DNA of 64,000 nucleotides from Noviherbaspirillum saxi (GCF_003591035.1 NZ_QYUO01000001.1:1922001-1986000); one strand, 5' to 3'. Numbered from the stretch's first letter, positions 8,277 through 19,700 are shown. Notes: a model not told the origin generated them from the sequence alone. Made by a program: numbers and translations.

Positions 8277-9335
8277 TTATTGCATCATGTCCCATTGAAG
8301 CGCTGTACCTTTGCGCAGCGCCCGTTTTGCCTGACGGCCCAATACGGTGTCGATCTGTTTTGGCGGCAGTCCGTTTCCAGGACGGATTGCGCGCACATTT
8401 TCCCGCGTAAAGCTCTCGCCGGCCGCCATGTCCTTTACCACATACAACGAGCGGCGGTAAGCCATCGACGACTTTTCCGCTTCGGTAGGACCATACTGCA
8501 CCCTACCTAATGCCTGCCATGCGCGCTCCGACTCCACCGCAAGCGAGGCCATCTCTTCCGGCTCCAGCGAAAAGCTAGAGTCCACTCCTCCATCCGCGCG
8601 TCGCAGCGTGAAATGCTTTTCAATTACCGTGGCGCCGAGCGCCACGCTTCCGACCGCAACACCGACTCCCATGGTATGGTCGGACAAGCCGATTTCGCAA
8701 CCGAACAATTGCCGCATATGCGGAATGGTCAGGATATGGGTATTTTCGGGACTTGCCGGATAGGTGCTGGTGCACTTCAGCAGGATCAGGTCTTTGCAAC
8801 CCGCTTCACGCGCTGCACGTACCGTCTCATCCAGTTCGGCAATACTGGCCATGCCTGTGGAGATAATGACCGGCTTGCCAGTCGCAGCGACCCTGCGTAT
8901 CAATGGAATATCCGTATTTTCGAAAGAAGCTATTTTGTAACAGGGTACCTGCAGTTCTTCCAGAAAGTCGACAGCCGTTTCGTCAAAAGGCGTGCTGAAC
9001 CCGATGATGCCAAGTTCCCGGCAGCGATCGAAGATAGGACGGTGCCACTCCCAGGGAGTATAGGCTTCCTGATACAGCTTATAGAGCGACTTGCCCTTCC
9101 AGAGATTGTCCGGATGCGAAATGAAGAACTCGCCCTCGTCCACATCAATCGTCATGGTGTCGGCGGTGTAGGTCTGTATCTTCAGCGCATGCGCACCCGC
9201 TGCTGCGGCGGCTTCCACGATCTGCAGCGCACGCTCCAGTGACTGGTTATGATTGCCTGACATTTCCGCAATGACGAACGGCCGATGACCCAGTCCGACC
9301 GCGTGCTTGCCAATCTGAATGGAATGCGATTTCAT
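8277..9335 (-). CDS. pseI: Pseudaminic acid synthase (NeuB family)
   Basis: PseI condenses 2,4-diacetamido-2,4,6-trideoxy-altrose with phosphoenolpyruvate to form pseudaminic acid, a nonulosonic sugar. The protein (352 aa from this start) has the NeuB barrel (FVIAEMSGNHNQS at the start, ALKIQTY, STPFDE, KIASFE, STGMAS, LLKCTSTYP, GLSDHT) followed by a C-terminal SAF/antifreeze-like domain (about residues 285-345, RRSLYVVKDM...RPGNGLPP). The ATG at 9335 overlaps the stop of the ATP-grasp gene as ATGA; a longer start 24 nt upstream is possible. The SGNHNQS and LSDHT signatures fit PseI better than sialic acid synthases. Cytoplasmic. Confidence 0.93.
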   Translation of the reverse strand: MKSHSIQIGKHAVGLGHRPFVIAEMSGNHNQSLERALQIVEAAAAAGAHALKIQTYTADTMTIDVDEGEFFISHPDNLWKGKSLYKLYQEAYTPWEWHRPIFDRCRELGIIGFSTPFDETAVDFLEELQVPCYKIASFENTDIPLIRRVAATGKPVIISTGMASIAELDETVRAAREAGCKDLILLKCTSTYPASPENTHILTIPHMRQLFGCEIGLSDHTMGVGVAVGSVALGATVIEKHFTLRRADGGVDSSFSLEPEEMASLAVESERAWQALGRVQYGPTEAEKSSMAYRRSLYVVKDMAAGESFTRENVRAIRPGNGLPPKQIDTVLGRQAKRALRKGTALQWDMMQ

Positions 9336-10291
9336 CCTTGCTGACTCCCTATTGTGCAACAGTTGGCCGGAACGACCACCGCTGCATTTTGAACACGTAC
9401 TGCAATAGCTCCCGGCACTACCGAGGCCATCTTAAACGGTCGTCCTTCCACGTCGTCGAGCGCCCAAACCGCATCGCTGAAGCCGAGTCGATGCCGCATC
9501 AAGGTGGTCGATGAGAATCGCGGATTGATTTCAAAAACCCGCGGCCCCTGGGCTGTGAGACGCAGTTGCACATTGATGCTGCCCTTTACGTCCAGGCCTT
9601 CGGCAATCGCCTTGCACATTTCCGCCGTCGCCGCATCATCGATGATCCGTGCCCATCCGGTAAAGCCGCCAACCAGTTTGCGCAGCATTTGCAATGTCGC
9701 GACCCTGCCGTCCTGCGCGCGGAATACCGCACAAGTCACTTCACGATCGGCAGGCAGCAGCAGTTCCTGATACACCGCATCAGGGACACGCTTGAGCAGA
9801 TAGGCGACATCGTCGCTATCCTTGACGACAAAGACCGAGCGCGATCCCGAGCCGGTCCGACTTTTCAAGATACAAGGAAATTGTGGCGGAAGTCCTTCAT
9901 CCGCCGCCAATGTCCAGGGTACCGGCAAGCCGAGCGACGCAAGGCGCTGTGCGGTAGCCAGTTTATCGAGACCGGCGGCCACGGCTTGCTCGCCGCATGT
10001 AAGCCACGTTACGCCGGCAAATCGTTTTCGAGCCAGCACTGCCAGCTCGGGCTCTGAAACCGGCAACACGATATCCACGCCTTCGCGGTCGACCACAGCC
10101 TTCAACGCTTCAAGATAACCGGCGTCCGACGCTGCCGGAATCCGATGGAAGGCGTCGACGAACAGTGTGCCGCCATGCTGGTCATGCAAGTCAACGCCGA
10201 TCAGCCGGTACTCTGGGCGCGCCTCCCGCAAGACTGTCGCCACTCCCTGTGCGATATCGCCGCCTATTGCCGTGATCAGTATGGTTTTCAT
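9332..10291 (-). CDS. ATP-grasp ligase of the nonulosonate operon
   Basis: ATP-grasp enzymes join a carboxylate to an amine through an acyl-phosphate. This 319-aa protein has a Rossmann-like pre-ATP domain (TILITAIGGDIAQGV at the start), a nucleotide-binding region (PCILKSRTGSGSRSVFVVK) and the metal-binding end motif VFEINPRFSS. It is most like the carbamoyl-phosphate-synthase-large-chain-like ATP-grasp proteins found in surface-sugar clusters. It sits between a metallophosphoesterase and pseI, with ATGA overlaps on both sides, so it belongs to the pathway. Its substrate is unknown. Because no PseH acetyltransferase is seen, an attractive but untested idea is that it acylates the 4-amino group of the altrose intermediate. 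An upstream ATG at 10300 is possible. Confidence 0.85.
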   Translation of the reverse strand: MKTILITAIGGDIAQGVATVLREARPEYRLIGVDLHDQHGGTLFVDAFHRIPAASDAGYLEALKAVVDREGVDIVLPVSEPELAVLARKRFAGVTWLTCGEQAVAAGLDKLATAQRLASLGLPVPWTLAADEGLPPQFPCILKSRTGSGSRSVFVVKDSDDVAYLLKRVPDAVYQELLLPADREVTCAVFRAQDGRVATLQMLRKLVGGFTGWARIIDDAATAEMCKAIAEGLDVKGSINVQLRLTAQGPRVFEINPRFSSTTLMRHRLGFSDAVWALDDVEGRPFKMASVVPGAIAVRVQNAAVVVPANCCTIGSQQG

Positions 10292-10986
10292 GTGCGGCAT
10301 AGTACCTCCGCCAGATAAGGAAGCTCAGGATGTCTGCGCCGGGCTTCCTCAATCAATGGCTGCATATCGTAATACTCGCGCCGCAAGGAAATCTCTCCGC
10401 TGACCGAATCCAGCAGGGCCCAGGCCGCGCCGGGTTGGCGGTCCCGAGGCTGTCCCACGGAGCCGGGATTGACGAGAACACGTTTGCCGATTTGTCGCAG
10501 CATCGGATAATGCGTATGGCCGGTAATGACAATGTCCCTTGCTTCACCAATGCAGCGCTCGACGATGCCTTGCGGCGCATCCGGATATATATACTCATCC
10601 AGATTCCACGGGGCACCATGGCAAAGCAGGATCGCGCATGCATCGATCATCACGTGCATAGGATGTGGCAATTCGCAAAGCCCATCCAGTTGTGCGTCCG
10701 ACAATTCGTCCAGGGCCACACGAATACCGCTTCCATAACGGGCTTCAATGTCGGCCAGTCGCAAGCTGCTGACACGCGCCTCGGCCAGCATGGCTTCGTG
10801 ATTTCCTCGCACGATGCATTTATCCCAGGGCTCAAGCAATTCCAGAACGGTGCACGGCGAAAAGTAATACCCAACAAGGTCCCCCGTCACCAACAGCTTC
10901 TCGACACCATCGTTGCGCGCGGCGTCAAGCACGGCATGCAGTGCAGCTGCATTGCCGTGAATGTCACCGAGTATCGCAACGCGCAT
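10288..10986 (-). CDS. Calcineurin-like metallophosphoesterase
   Basis: The 232-aa protein carries the full set of metal-site motifs of the MPP superfamily in order: GDIHGN (residue 7 on), GDLVGYYFSP, GNHEAM, CHG and GHTHYP. It resembles the compact YfcE/MJ0936-type phosphodiesterases, which are about this size. Its ATG at 10986 follows the methyltransferase stop by 16 nt, and its end overlaps the ATP-grasp gene. It is embedded in the nonulosonate operon, so it may remove a phosphate or nucleotide from a sugar intermediate; that is inference, and a housekeeping phosphoesterase cannot be excluded. A longer in-frame start would run inside the upstream gene and is rejected. Confidence 0.88.
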   Translation of the reverse strand: MRVAILGDIHGNAAALHAVLDAARNDGVEKLLVTGDLVGYYFSPCTVLELLEPWDKCIVRGNHEAMLAEARVSSLRLADIEARYGSGIRVALDELSDAQLDGLCELPHPMHVMIDACAILLCHGAPWNLDEYIYPDAPQGIVERCIGEARDIVITGHTHYPMLRQIGKRVLVNPGSVGQPRDRQPGAAWALLDSVSGEISLRREYYDMQPLIEEARRRHPELPYLAEVLCRT

Positions 10987-11002
10987 TTCCAGCGGCTTTC
11001 TA

Positions 11003-11890
11003 TTATTTTTTACGGAAGAATCCGATGACCTGCCGCCCCAGGCCCATATCGGCCATGGCGCGGTAAAGCGCATTGGTTTTTTCCGGGGAGATACCGTGCA
11101 GGAAATTTTCAATGGCGATGCGCTGATGATGGCAAGCCTTTCCGCTAGCCTTGTCTTCGACGAAGTTGGTACGCGGATTGAACAATGAAAGATCAATGGC
11201 GTGGTCCGCCATCAGGTCCTCGCAGCGCAATCCGGCTTCATCACAAAGGGCAAGCAATCCATCCTTGTTGAAATAGGAAATATGCTCGAATGGCGCAATC
11301 CAGTAGCTTTGGGAAATGATGCCTTTGTCCAGAAGGTGATGCTGCACGGCCGAACAATCGTTTGGCACCTCGATCATAAGGACGCCCTCGGGTGCAAGAA
11401 GCTTATGTATGTCACTTAAAATCGCAAGCGGATCGAGCACATGCTCCAGCACGTTGTCGAGCCAGATGCATTCATACTGCATGCCCTTCTCTACCAGGAT
11501 TTTCAGGTTGTGATGTACGTCGCCGGTCGTCACCCGATCCAGACATCCCGGATTCTGGTGACGGCAGCCGAACTCGCTGTAGTCCAGCCCCTGAATCGTC
11601 CAAGCTTTCTCGGCAAAATACTTCAGGCTCCAGCCTTCGCCGCAACCAACATCGAGAAAACGCTGCCCTACGGTATCGGCGCCCGCACGCAGGCTTTCCA
11701 GTACAAGATATTTTTGTGCGATCTTGTTTTCGATGAATGCCTGCTCTTCGGCCGAATACACCTGCTCATATCCGGTGTCCGGCGTATCCTGATAATAGGT
11801 CTGCGCATACCATTGTTCGAGCGCCTCCGGCGTCGGTTTCTCTTTCAGTTCGTGAAAGCCGAACCGGTTCAGTTGAAGCAAGTCGTTCAT
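11003..11890 (-). CDS. Class I SAM-dependent methyltransferase of the glycan operon
   Basis: The 295-aa protein has a clear SAM-binding motif I (RFLDVGCGEGWSLKYF, about residue 77), an acidic turn after strand 2 (IQGLDYSEF) and a post-motif region WLDNVLEHVLDP, as in Methyltransf_11/23 proteins. It overlaps pseG by 4 nt. Such enzymes in nonulosonate clusters may O- or N-methylate the sugar, but the target cannot be read from sequence. It is different in length and sequence from the other methylase in the operon (12984-13613), so two separate methylations are possible. Confidence 0.85.
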   Translation of the reverse strand: MNDLLQLNRFGFHELKEKPTPEALEQWYAQTYYQDTPDTGYEQVYSAEEQAFIENKIAQKYLVLESLRAGADTVGQRFLDVGCGEGWSLKYFAEKAWTIQGLDYSEFGCRHQNPGCLDRVTTGDVHHNLKILVEKGMQYECIWLDNVLEHVLDPLAILSDIHKLLAPEGVLMIEVPNDCSAVQHHLLDKGIISQSYWIAPFEHISYFNKDGLLALCDEAGLRCEDLMADHAIDLSLFNPRTNFVEDKASGKACHHQRIAIENFLHGISPEKTNALYRAMADMGLGRQVIGFFRKK

Positions 11891-12987
11891 GTGTTCACCT
11901 CGATTAACCGAAGGTCATTAAGCATAGCGAAAAGACGGGCCGCGATAGCATCGGCCGCTGAAGCATCGACGGGGCGGTCATCGGCAACTCCCATCACACG
12001 CAACGCGGCTCGGCTCTTCCCGCACACGGCGTCCGAATCGCTCAGGATTTCATCCAGCGCGCACGCTATTGCGTCGGCGGTCACTGTGTCAGCGGTTCCG
12101 AGATTCCATACGGCGCCGATATCCGCCAATGCGCGCGTCGTTTCTGCCTGGTTGTCGGCCACAATGATGGTGAGTGCGGGAAGCCCCAGATAGCAGCGCT
12201 CCCAGGTCGATGCGCCGCCGGCTCCGATGGCGAGGTCCGCACGCGTCATCAGCGTCGCAATATTCGCTATCTGGCAATGAAAAGCCGCATTTGGAATTTG
12301 CGCACACAAGGCTTCGATCCGATCCCGGTTCGGATTCGCATTCCCCACCACGACGTCCAGATGCAGGTCGGCGCGGTCCAGCTTGCGAATGGCGCAGAGT
12401 GCTTTTTCAGTTTCGTTCGTAGGATCGCTTCCGCCGAAAAAAATGAAGATTTGCGATATGGCACCGTCACGCTTCTTCCGATATCTCGCCGCGTCGTTGA
12501 ACTCAGGCCGTAACAATGCATGACGCGGACCGAGTAGCTGAGTGCCATGGGGGGGAACAAGTGCCCGATAACGCAGTTCCGCATCAGGATAGAAGTTTTG
12601 ATCCAGCAACAGATCGCAATCATGCCGGCGATTTGCAAGGTCATCGATCACCATAATCCGTCCTACACTGGGTCGAATTGCGGATTCCCAGCGCGCGTCG
12701 AGCGCGTAATGATCGACGATCAGCCAGTCCGGCGCCGTTGGCTCGCTGGCGAGCAATGCCTTCATATGCGCGGCGTCCTCTTCCCACACCAGGTTTTCAA
12801 TGCCCGCTAATGTATGCACAGCGTAGCCCTTGCTGGAAATATAGGCGTTCAGATTCCCTGGCAGGTCACGGCAGGCGAAGACGACGCGGGCACCTGCGGC
12901 GCGCAATGCGTCTGCAAGCGTCAGGCAACGCATGACATGGCCGGTGCCAATCGCGGTCGAAGAGTCGGTGCGGATGCCGATGTTCAT
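11887..12987 (-). CDS. pseG: UDP-2,4-diacetamido-trideoxy-altropyranose hydrolase
   Basis: PseG removes UDP from the altrose intermediate, giving the free sugar used by PseI. The N-terminus IRTDSSTAIGTGHVMRCL carries the catalytic His in the GTGH motif and the family's conserved R-x-D start. The glycosyltransferase-B-like second half has the nucleotide-binding pattern IFIFFGGSDPTNET and GAGGASTWERCYLG. At 366 aa it is a stand-alone PseG, not a PseG-PseH fusion: nothing at its C-terminus looks like a GNAT acetyltransferase. It overlaps its neighbours by 4 nt on both sides. Confidence is high. Confidence 0.93.
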   Translation of the reverse strand: MNIGIRTDSSTAIGTGHVMRCLTLADALRAAGARVVFACRDLPGNLNAYISSKGYAVHTLAGIENLVWEEDAAHMKALLASEPTAPDWLIVDHYALDARWESAIRPSVGRIMVIDDLANRRHDCDLLLDQNFYPDAELRYRALVPPHGTQLLGPRHALLRPEFNDAARYRKKRDGAISQIFIFFGGSDPTNETEKALCAIRKLDRADLHLDVVVGNANPNRDRIEALCAQIPNAAFHCQIANIATLMTRADLAIGAGGASTWERCYLGLPALTIIVADNQAETTRALADIGAVWNLGTADTVTADAIACALDEILSDSDAVCGKSRAALRVMGVADDRPVDASAADAIAARLFAMLNDLRLIEVNT

Positions 12988-13613
12988 GCGGCAGGCTTCT
13001 CCAGCAGAAACCAGGTAATGTCGTCTTGCGCGAACTGGTTATCTCTCCGGTAGCAGAACGCGTAATCCACCAGCCGCAGCTCCGGGAAGCGGTCGAGCAT
13101 CTCTCCCGCGAAATCCCGCTTGAACAGACGCCCGGCATTGCCGCGGTAAAGTACCTCGACAGGTGCAGGATTGTAGTATTCAGCGATGCAGATATATCGT
13201 CCGGCCGTCTGATACAGCAGGTCATACACTTGTGCGAGGCTGTCCGGGTTTATGTGAATCAGCACGCCCTTGATCAACACCAGATCGCGCTTAACATCCG
13301 GTTGAAAATCAAGAATCGACTGCGGATAAACCTTGATGCCGCCCTGTTGCTCCAACACGCTGGCCGCCTTGGCATTGATTTCAATGGCCGACAAGTCTAT
13401 GCCCGGCGCCAGCAGGCGCAATGCGGCAAGGTTCATCCCGATGTTTGCGCCGAACTCGATCGCGGATCCGACATTACGGGTCCTCTCAAGAATCCGGCTG
13501 AACAGCGCCAGGTTACCCGCCAGCATTGCTGCTCCCTGATTACGCTCGATGTACTGATCGCCAAAATTACCGGCCCAGAACGCTTCCTGCTCGGTTTTAT
13601 ATTCGGATGCCAT
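12984..13613 (-). CDS. Pseudaminic acid biosynthesis-associated methylase
   Basis: The 209-aa protein matches the small methylase family found almost only in pseudaminic acid clusters (TIGR03587-type): it opens with KTEQEAFWAGNFGDQYIERN, has a modified motif I (SAIEFGANIGMNLAAL, about residues 50-65) and ends in DDITWFLLEK. It probably methylates the nonulosonic sugar or an intermediate, but its exact substrate is not established. It lies 9 nt after the cytidylyltransferase gene and overlaps pseG by 4 nt. Confidence 0.9.
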   Translation of the reverse strand: MASEYKTEQEAFWAGNFGDQYIERNQGAAMLAGNLALFSRILERTRNVGSAIEFGANIGMNLAALRLLAPGIDLSAIEINAKAASVLEQQGGIKVYPQSILDFQPDVKRDLVLIKGVLIHINPDSLAQVYDLLYQTAGRYICIAEYYNPAPVEVLYRGNAGRLFKRDFAGEMLDRFPELRLVDYAFCYRRDNQFAQDDITWFLLEKPAA

Positions 13614-13622
13614 TGCGGTTCC

Positions 13623-14356
13623 TTATTCGCCTAATTTCTTCTGCACCACATGGGCATTGATGAGTGCCCAATGGGGATTTTCATTCAGTTTTTCCGCGAT
13701 ATCTTCAAGTCCGAATTCAGGGTTGCCAGGATAGAGCGCCTCGATGATAAGACGTATCAATTCGAAATCCTCGGCCGTATCCACGGTCCAGCGATGGCCG
13801 CTTAAATCCCTTGGATAGGCAAGCTGACCTATGCCGTAACGCTCCGGCCGCAAGTAGATGAAAGGTGTCACATGTTCGCGCTCCGGTTCGGCCGATGCCT
13901 CCCGATAGGCCTCTTCCAGCACCCGGAAGGAAAATACCTCCACCGACATCCCGTTCGGATAGGTCTTGGAAAACGCGTTTGTCACATAATCGAATCGACC
14001 GGCATTGTCGGCATGGTAGCGGATCGCCTGATCGATGATGGCCGGATCGATGACGGGGCAATCGGAGGTGATCCTTACCACCACGTCGGCCCCGTGCGCT
14101 TTCGCAGATTCATAGTAGCGGGCGAGCACATCTTGCTCGGATCCGCGTGTAACCGCAACACCAAGACGGTCGCAAAGTTCCACGATCGGTACATCGGAAT
14201 CATTGGTAGTCGTGGCAATCACAATAACGCTGGCGGCGTTAACACGTTTCAATCTCTCGATCAGGTATTCGAGCAAAGGCTTGCCCAGCACCTCTTTCAA
14301 TACCTTGCCAGGAAGCCTTGTCGACGTCATCCGTGCCTGTACGATGATCGCGACCC

Positions 14357-14360
<4 letters not shown>
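13623..14360 (-). CDS. pseF: Nonulosonate cytidylyltransferase, SpsF type
   Basis: This enzyme should activate the sugar with CTP to give the CMP-sugar donor. The 245-aa protein belongs to the SpsF branch of cytidylyltransferases (COG1861): it starts AIIVQARMTSTRLPGKVL, with the nucleotide-binding signature, and has the metal-binding region VVRITSDCPVIDP (about residues 95-107). This differs from the NeuA-like PseF of Campylobacter, so the symbol is assigned by role and position. It overlaps pseC by 4 nt. Confidence 0.87.
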
Positions 14361-16566
<2,206 letters not shown>

Positions 16567-16644
16567 TCAATCTGCAATGAAACGTTGAAAAAGGGCAACT
16601 GTTCTCGAAATTGGCTTTTTATACAAATAAATGTTGTCGAAGCC

Positions 16645-16671
16645 TAAATTCTTTTCACATGCAGCCGTTAA
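16645..16671 (+). promoter_or_regulatory. Sigma-28 (FliA) promoter of flaG
   Basis: TAAA at 16645-16648, a 15-nt spacer and GCCGTTAA at 16664-16671 match the FliA consensus TAAA-N15-GCCGATAA with one mismatch. The expected transcript start is about 90 nt before the flaG ATG. Confidence 0.8.
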
Positions 16672-16768
16672 TAGTTGCAGGCGCCAAATGGGTTTTCCAT
16701 ACGGCAATTCAGGTATTAGTTTATTTTCCCGGGCAAAAGTTCGGGCTTTCTCTGCAATGGAGGACATC

Positions 16769-17140
16769 ATGGACATTAGCGTGATCGGCAATAACAGCCC
16801 ACCCGGGGCGGCGCGCAGTGAAGGCATCTCTGCCGCCGAGACCCTGCTGGCGGCACGGAGTGCCGCCGCCACGGTGCAGACCGCGGCGGCGGTTGAGCAA
16901 CCGGCAACGGTTCCCAGCCTTGGGCAAGTATCGCAAGCGCTCAAAAGTATCAACAAGGCACTCGAAGAGCGCTCGCAAAGCCTTGAATTTGCGCTGGATG
17001 AGGACACTGACCGCACCGTGGTCAAGGTGCTGGACCGCCAAACCAAGGAAGTGATCCGGCAAATGCCGACTGAGGAAGCGCTGCGTATTTCCAAGACGCT
17101 CGATCAGTCGCATGGCTTGCTAATTCGGCAAAAAGCCTGA
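16769..17140 (+). CDS. flaG: Flagellar protein FlaG
   Basis: FlaG proteins affect filament length in several polar flagellates; the molecular role is not settled. The 123-aa product has a low-complexity Ala-rich N-terminal half and the conserved C-terminal FlaG domain (LEFALDEDTDRTVVKVLDRQ, then IRQMPTEEALRISKTLD). I chose the ATG at 16769 because GGAGG lies 5 nt before it; the ATG at 16757 overlaps that ribosome site. A sigma-28 promoter lies 98 nt upstream. In relatives flaG usually precedes fliD; here fliS comes next and fliD is 14 kb away. Confidence 0.92.
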   Translation: MDISVIGNNSPPGAARSEGISAAETLLAARSAAATVQTAAAVEQPATVPSLGQVSQALKSINKALEERSQSLEFALDEDTDRTVVKVLDRQTKEVIRQMPTEEALRISKTLDQSHGLLIRQKA

Positions 17141-17172
17141 AGCGTTGCAGAGTAAGCGTATAAATTGCCCTC

Positions 17173-17199
17173 TAAAGTTCGATTTGGCAAAGCCGATAA
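17173..17199 (+). promoter_or_regulatory. Perfect sigma-28 (FliA) promoter of the fliS operon
   Basis: TAAA at 17173-17176, a 15-nt spacer and GCCGATAA at 17192-17199 match the FliA consensus at every position. It lies in the 289-nt gap between flaG and fliS and should give fliS a long (about 220 nt) leader. Confidence 0.88.
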
Positions 17200-17429
17200 A
17201 TGGCTATGCTTATCAGCTGAAATCACTGGTGATGGTTTTGTAGGCAAGCCGGGGCGGTCGTAAATCGCCGTCGGCGTGTGCCCGGTCCGTGAAATCGGCA
17301 GTTGGCGAGCGTGCGAAAGTATCAAGTCTGTAAAGTCTGATGCATCAAGCGCCTCGCCTCCCTGCCCCGGCACTGGTAACAGGTACATGATGAAGCAGCA
17401 AGCTGTTGAAGCCGGTAAAGGGGATATAC

Positions 17430-17930
17430 ATGTTTGGATCAACGCGGAGCGGCGCAAACGCTTATGCGACAGTCGGGGTCGAGACCGGCGTGGCGGCGGC
17501 TAGCCCGCACAAACTCATCGTGATGCTGTTCGAAGGCGCGATGGTCGCCGTCGCTTCGGCGCAGCATCACATGCAGACGGGCGATATTGCCGCCAAGGGC
17601 AAGGCGATTTCACATGCGATCTCCATTATCGATAACGGTTTGCGCGCCAGCCTCGACAAAAAGGTGGGTGGCGAGATCGCCCTGAACCTCGATGCGCTGT
17701 ATGAATACATGAGCAACCGGCTGTTGACGGCCAATCTGAAGAACCAACCGCAGACGCTGGACGAGATTTACCAACTCCTGAAGGGCCTGAAGGGCGCCTG
17801 GGATGCCATATCGCCGGCATCCGGCGCTTCCGCTGAAGCGGCGGCCCAACCCGCAGCGGCGCCAGCGCCGGGACAGGCGCAAGCCTATGACCCGCTCGCA
17901 CCGCAACCATCGAGACTGATGAAGGCGTGA
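17430..17930 (+). CDS. fliS: Flagellin chaperone FliS
   Basis: FliS binds the C-terminus of flagellin and keeps it from polymerising before export. The N-terminus MFGSTRSGANAYATVGVETG and the following helix HKLIVMLFEGAMVAVASAQ are diagnostic. At 166 aa it is longer than the usual 120-150 because of an Ala/Pro-rich tail after residue 130. The ATG at 17430 is preceded by AAAGGGG; a TTG at 17406 is less likely. It is the first gene after the perfect FliA promoter, and a second fliT follows after 6 nt. Confidence 0.94.
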   Translation: MFGSTRSGANAYATVGVETGVAAASPHKLIVMLFEGAMVAVASAQHHMQTGDIAAKGKAISHAISIIDNGLRASLDKKVGGEIALNLDALYEYMSNRLLTANLKNQPQTLDEIYQLLKGLKGAWDAISPASGASAEAAAQPAAAPAPGQAQAYDPLAPQPSRLMKA

Positions 17931-17936
17931 TCAACC

Positions 17937-18275
17937 ATGGATAACCAGGAAGTCATCGCGTTGTACGAAACCGTCGCGGATATCACCGACCAGATGCTGG
18001 CCGCAGCCCGTGTCGGCGACTGGGAAAGACTGGCAGCGCTGGAATCGCGCTGTTCCAGCCAGGTCGAGATGCTGAAAAAATCCGAAGAGCCGCGCCAGCC
18101 GCTCTCTCCACTTGCGCGCGAAACGAAAACCAGGATCATCAAAAAGATCCTGGATGACGATCGCCAGATCCGCGACCTTACGGAACCCTGGATGGCCCGC
18201 CTGTCGGCCATCATGAAAAATGCCGGCGGTGATCGTAAACTTCCCCAGACGTACGGGGTCAAGCAAACCAATTGA
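17937..18275 (+). CDS. fliT: FliT-type flagellar chaperone (second copy)
   Basis: This 112-aa, all-helical protein has the FliT pattern (LYETVADITDQMLAAARVGD, then WERLAALESRC, and a basic helix RIIKKILDDDRQIRDL). Its position directly after fliS is the classic fliST arrangement, so it is the better candidate for canonical FliT; the copy after fliD is a paralogue. It lies 6 nt after fliS, and its stop is 5 nt before the ATG of the next gene. It should act in the cytoplasm as an export chaperone. Confidence 0.85.
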   Translation: MDNQEVIALYETVADITDQMLAAARVGDWERLAALESRCSSQVEMLKKSEEPRQPLSPLARETKTRIIKKILDDDRQIRDLTEPWMARLSAIMKNAGGDRKLPQTYGVKQTN

Positions 18276-18280
18276 CGGCC

Positions 18281-19408
18281 ATGCTGCCGCGGGCCGACCT
18301 CAATTCACCGCGGCCGCTGGCCACGCTTGAAGCCGCTTCTCCGGTTACATCGGCAACCGACGCACGCCAGGAAGTCTTTCGGCGACTGACACAGATTGCT
18401 ATCGGACGGGAATTGCAGGCAACCGTCGAATCCATGCTGGATGACGGCAGCTTTGTCGTGAGAGTGGCCGACACTGCGGCGCGCATGGCGCTCCCGGTGG
18501 GGTCGAAAGTCGGCGACATGTTCAACATGGTATTCGTGGCGCGCGAGCCGCGTCCAACTTTTCTGCTGACCCAGCAAGGCGGCAGCGCCCCCGCCACACT
18601 CAGTTCGACCGGCCGTCTGATCGGCCAGCTATTGCAATCCGCACAACAACAAGGCGCTTCGCCTGCTGTGAACGCGCACGCCCCCTTGCTGCCGGCCCCG
18701 GCCATCGACCCGAAACAACTTGCAACGGCGATGCAGGACGGTCTGTCGACCAGCGGTCTGTTCTACGAATCGCATCTGCATGAATGGATCAGCGGTAGCC
18801 GCAGTCTGTCCGATCTTGCGCGCGAACCGCAGTCGAACATGACCTCACCCGGTCAATCGAAGGCAGCCGCGTCTCCATCGGAAGGAGACCGCCTGGACTT
18901 GTCGCGCCTGGCGAACGACTTACGCGAGTTGAGCGAAGGGGCCGGCAAACTGACAACACTCATTCGCGACGCACAGGTGCAATCCGGCGCCAACACGGAC
19001 GCCGACGTGCTCGCACGTGCGCAAGCCCCCTTGCCCACCATCGAACCTGAGGCTGCCCGCATCATTCATTCGCAGCTCAACACTCTGGAAAATCACCAGA
19101 TTCGCTGGCAGGGCGAACTGTGGCCCGGGCAGCAGATGGAATGGGAAATCAACGAAGACACCCCCGAGCGCAGCGGCGGCGAAGCAGCGGAACAATCAGT
19201 ATGGAGCAGCGCGGTACGTTTTGAATTGCCTCATCTGGGTGGCGTGTCGGCCAGCATCCGTCTGGTCGGGGATCGCGTGCATGTGCAGGTCCATGCAGGC
19301 AGCGATAGCGTGGCCGGCATGTTGCACGAGTACCGTAGCCTGCTGGCCGACCGGTTGGATGCGGCGGGCTCGCCACTGGATTCCTTTCTGGTCAAGCGTG
19401 ATGAATAG
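18281..19408 (+). CDS. FliK-like protein with a hook-length-control C-terminal domain
   Basis: The 375-aa protein has an Ala/Gln-rich N-terminal two-thirds and a C-terminal Flg_hook-type domain (about residues 275-365, including WQGELWPGQQMEWEI and VRFELPHLGGVSASIRLVGD). True fliK is present separately at 55880-57124, so this is a second FliK-family protein, of a type often found next to a small FlhB-like protein downstream of fliST in Burkholderiales. Its precise job is unknown; it may act with the FlhB-like protein on export switching. The ATG at 18281 is preferred over a TTG at 18272. It overlaps the next gene by 8 nt. Confidence 0.82.
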   Translation: MLPRADLNSPRPLATLEAASPVTSATDARQEVFRRLTQIAIGRELQATVESMLDDGSFVVRVADTAARMALPVGSKVGDMFNMVFVAREPRPTFLLTQQGGSAPATLSSTGRLIGQLLQSAQQQGASPAVNAHAPLLPAPAIDPKQLATAMQDGLSTSGLFYESHLHEWISGSRSLSDLAREPQSNMTSPGQSKAAASPSEGDRLDLSRLANDLRELSEGAGKLTTLIRDAQVQSGANTDADVLARAQAPLPTIEPEAARIIHSQLNTLENHQIRWQGELWPGQQMEWEINEDTPERSGGEAAEQSVWSSAVRFELPHLGGVSASIRLVGDRVHVQVHAGSDSVAGMLHEYRSLLADRLDAAGSPLDSFLVKRDE

Positions 19409-19700
19409 GCCCCCGCCCACGCAAAATGCGGTCGCCCTCGCCTATCAGACCGGCGATACCGCTCCCACCGTCGTGGCCAAAGGCCGCGGCTTGATCGCCG
19501 AGCAGATCATCAGCCGTGCCCGCGAGCACGGGGTCTTTGTACATGAGTCGAAGGAAATGGTTGCGCTGCTGATGCAAGTCGATCTGGATCGACATATTCC
19601 ACCCGCCTTGTACAGAGTTGTGGCGGAATTGCTTGCATGGCTTTACCATATCGACGCAATCAAGCACACTGGTGAAAAGGGCCCCAAGCCTCGCCCCTAA
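19401..19700 (+). CDS. Small FlhB C-terminal-domain-like protein
   Basis: The 99-aa product resembles the cytoplasmic C-terminal domain of FlhB/YscU export-switch proteins (AVALAYQTGDTAPTVVAKGR, IISRAREHGVFVHES, IPPALYRVVAELLAWLYHID) but has no membrane part. The NPTH autocleavage site of FlhB is absent: the sequence before AVALAY is PPPTQN. Such FlhB2/FhlP-like proteins can partly replace the FlhB C-terminus in some bacteria. It overlaps the FliK-like gene by 8 nt, suggesting the two proteins act together. Confidence 0.85.
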   Translation: MNRPPPTQNAVALAYQTGDTAPTVVAKGRGLIAEQIISRAREHGVFVHESKEMVALLMQVDLDRHIPPALYRVVAELLAWLYHIDAIKHTGEKGPKPRP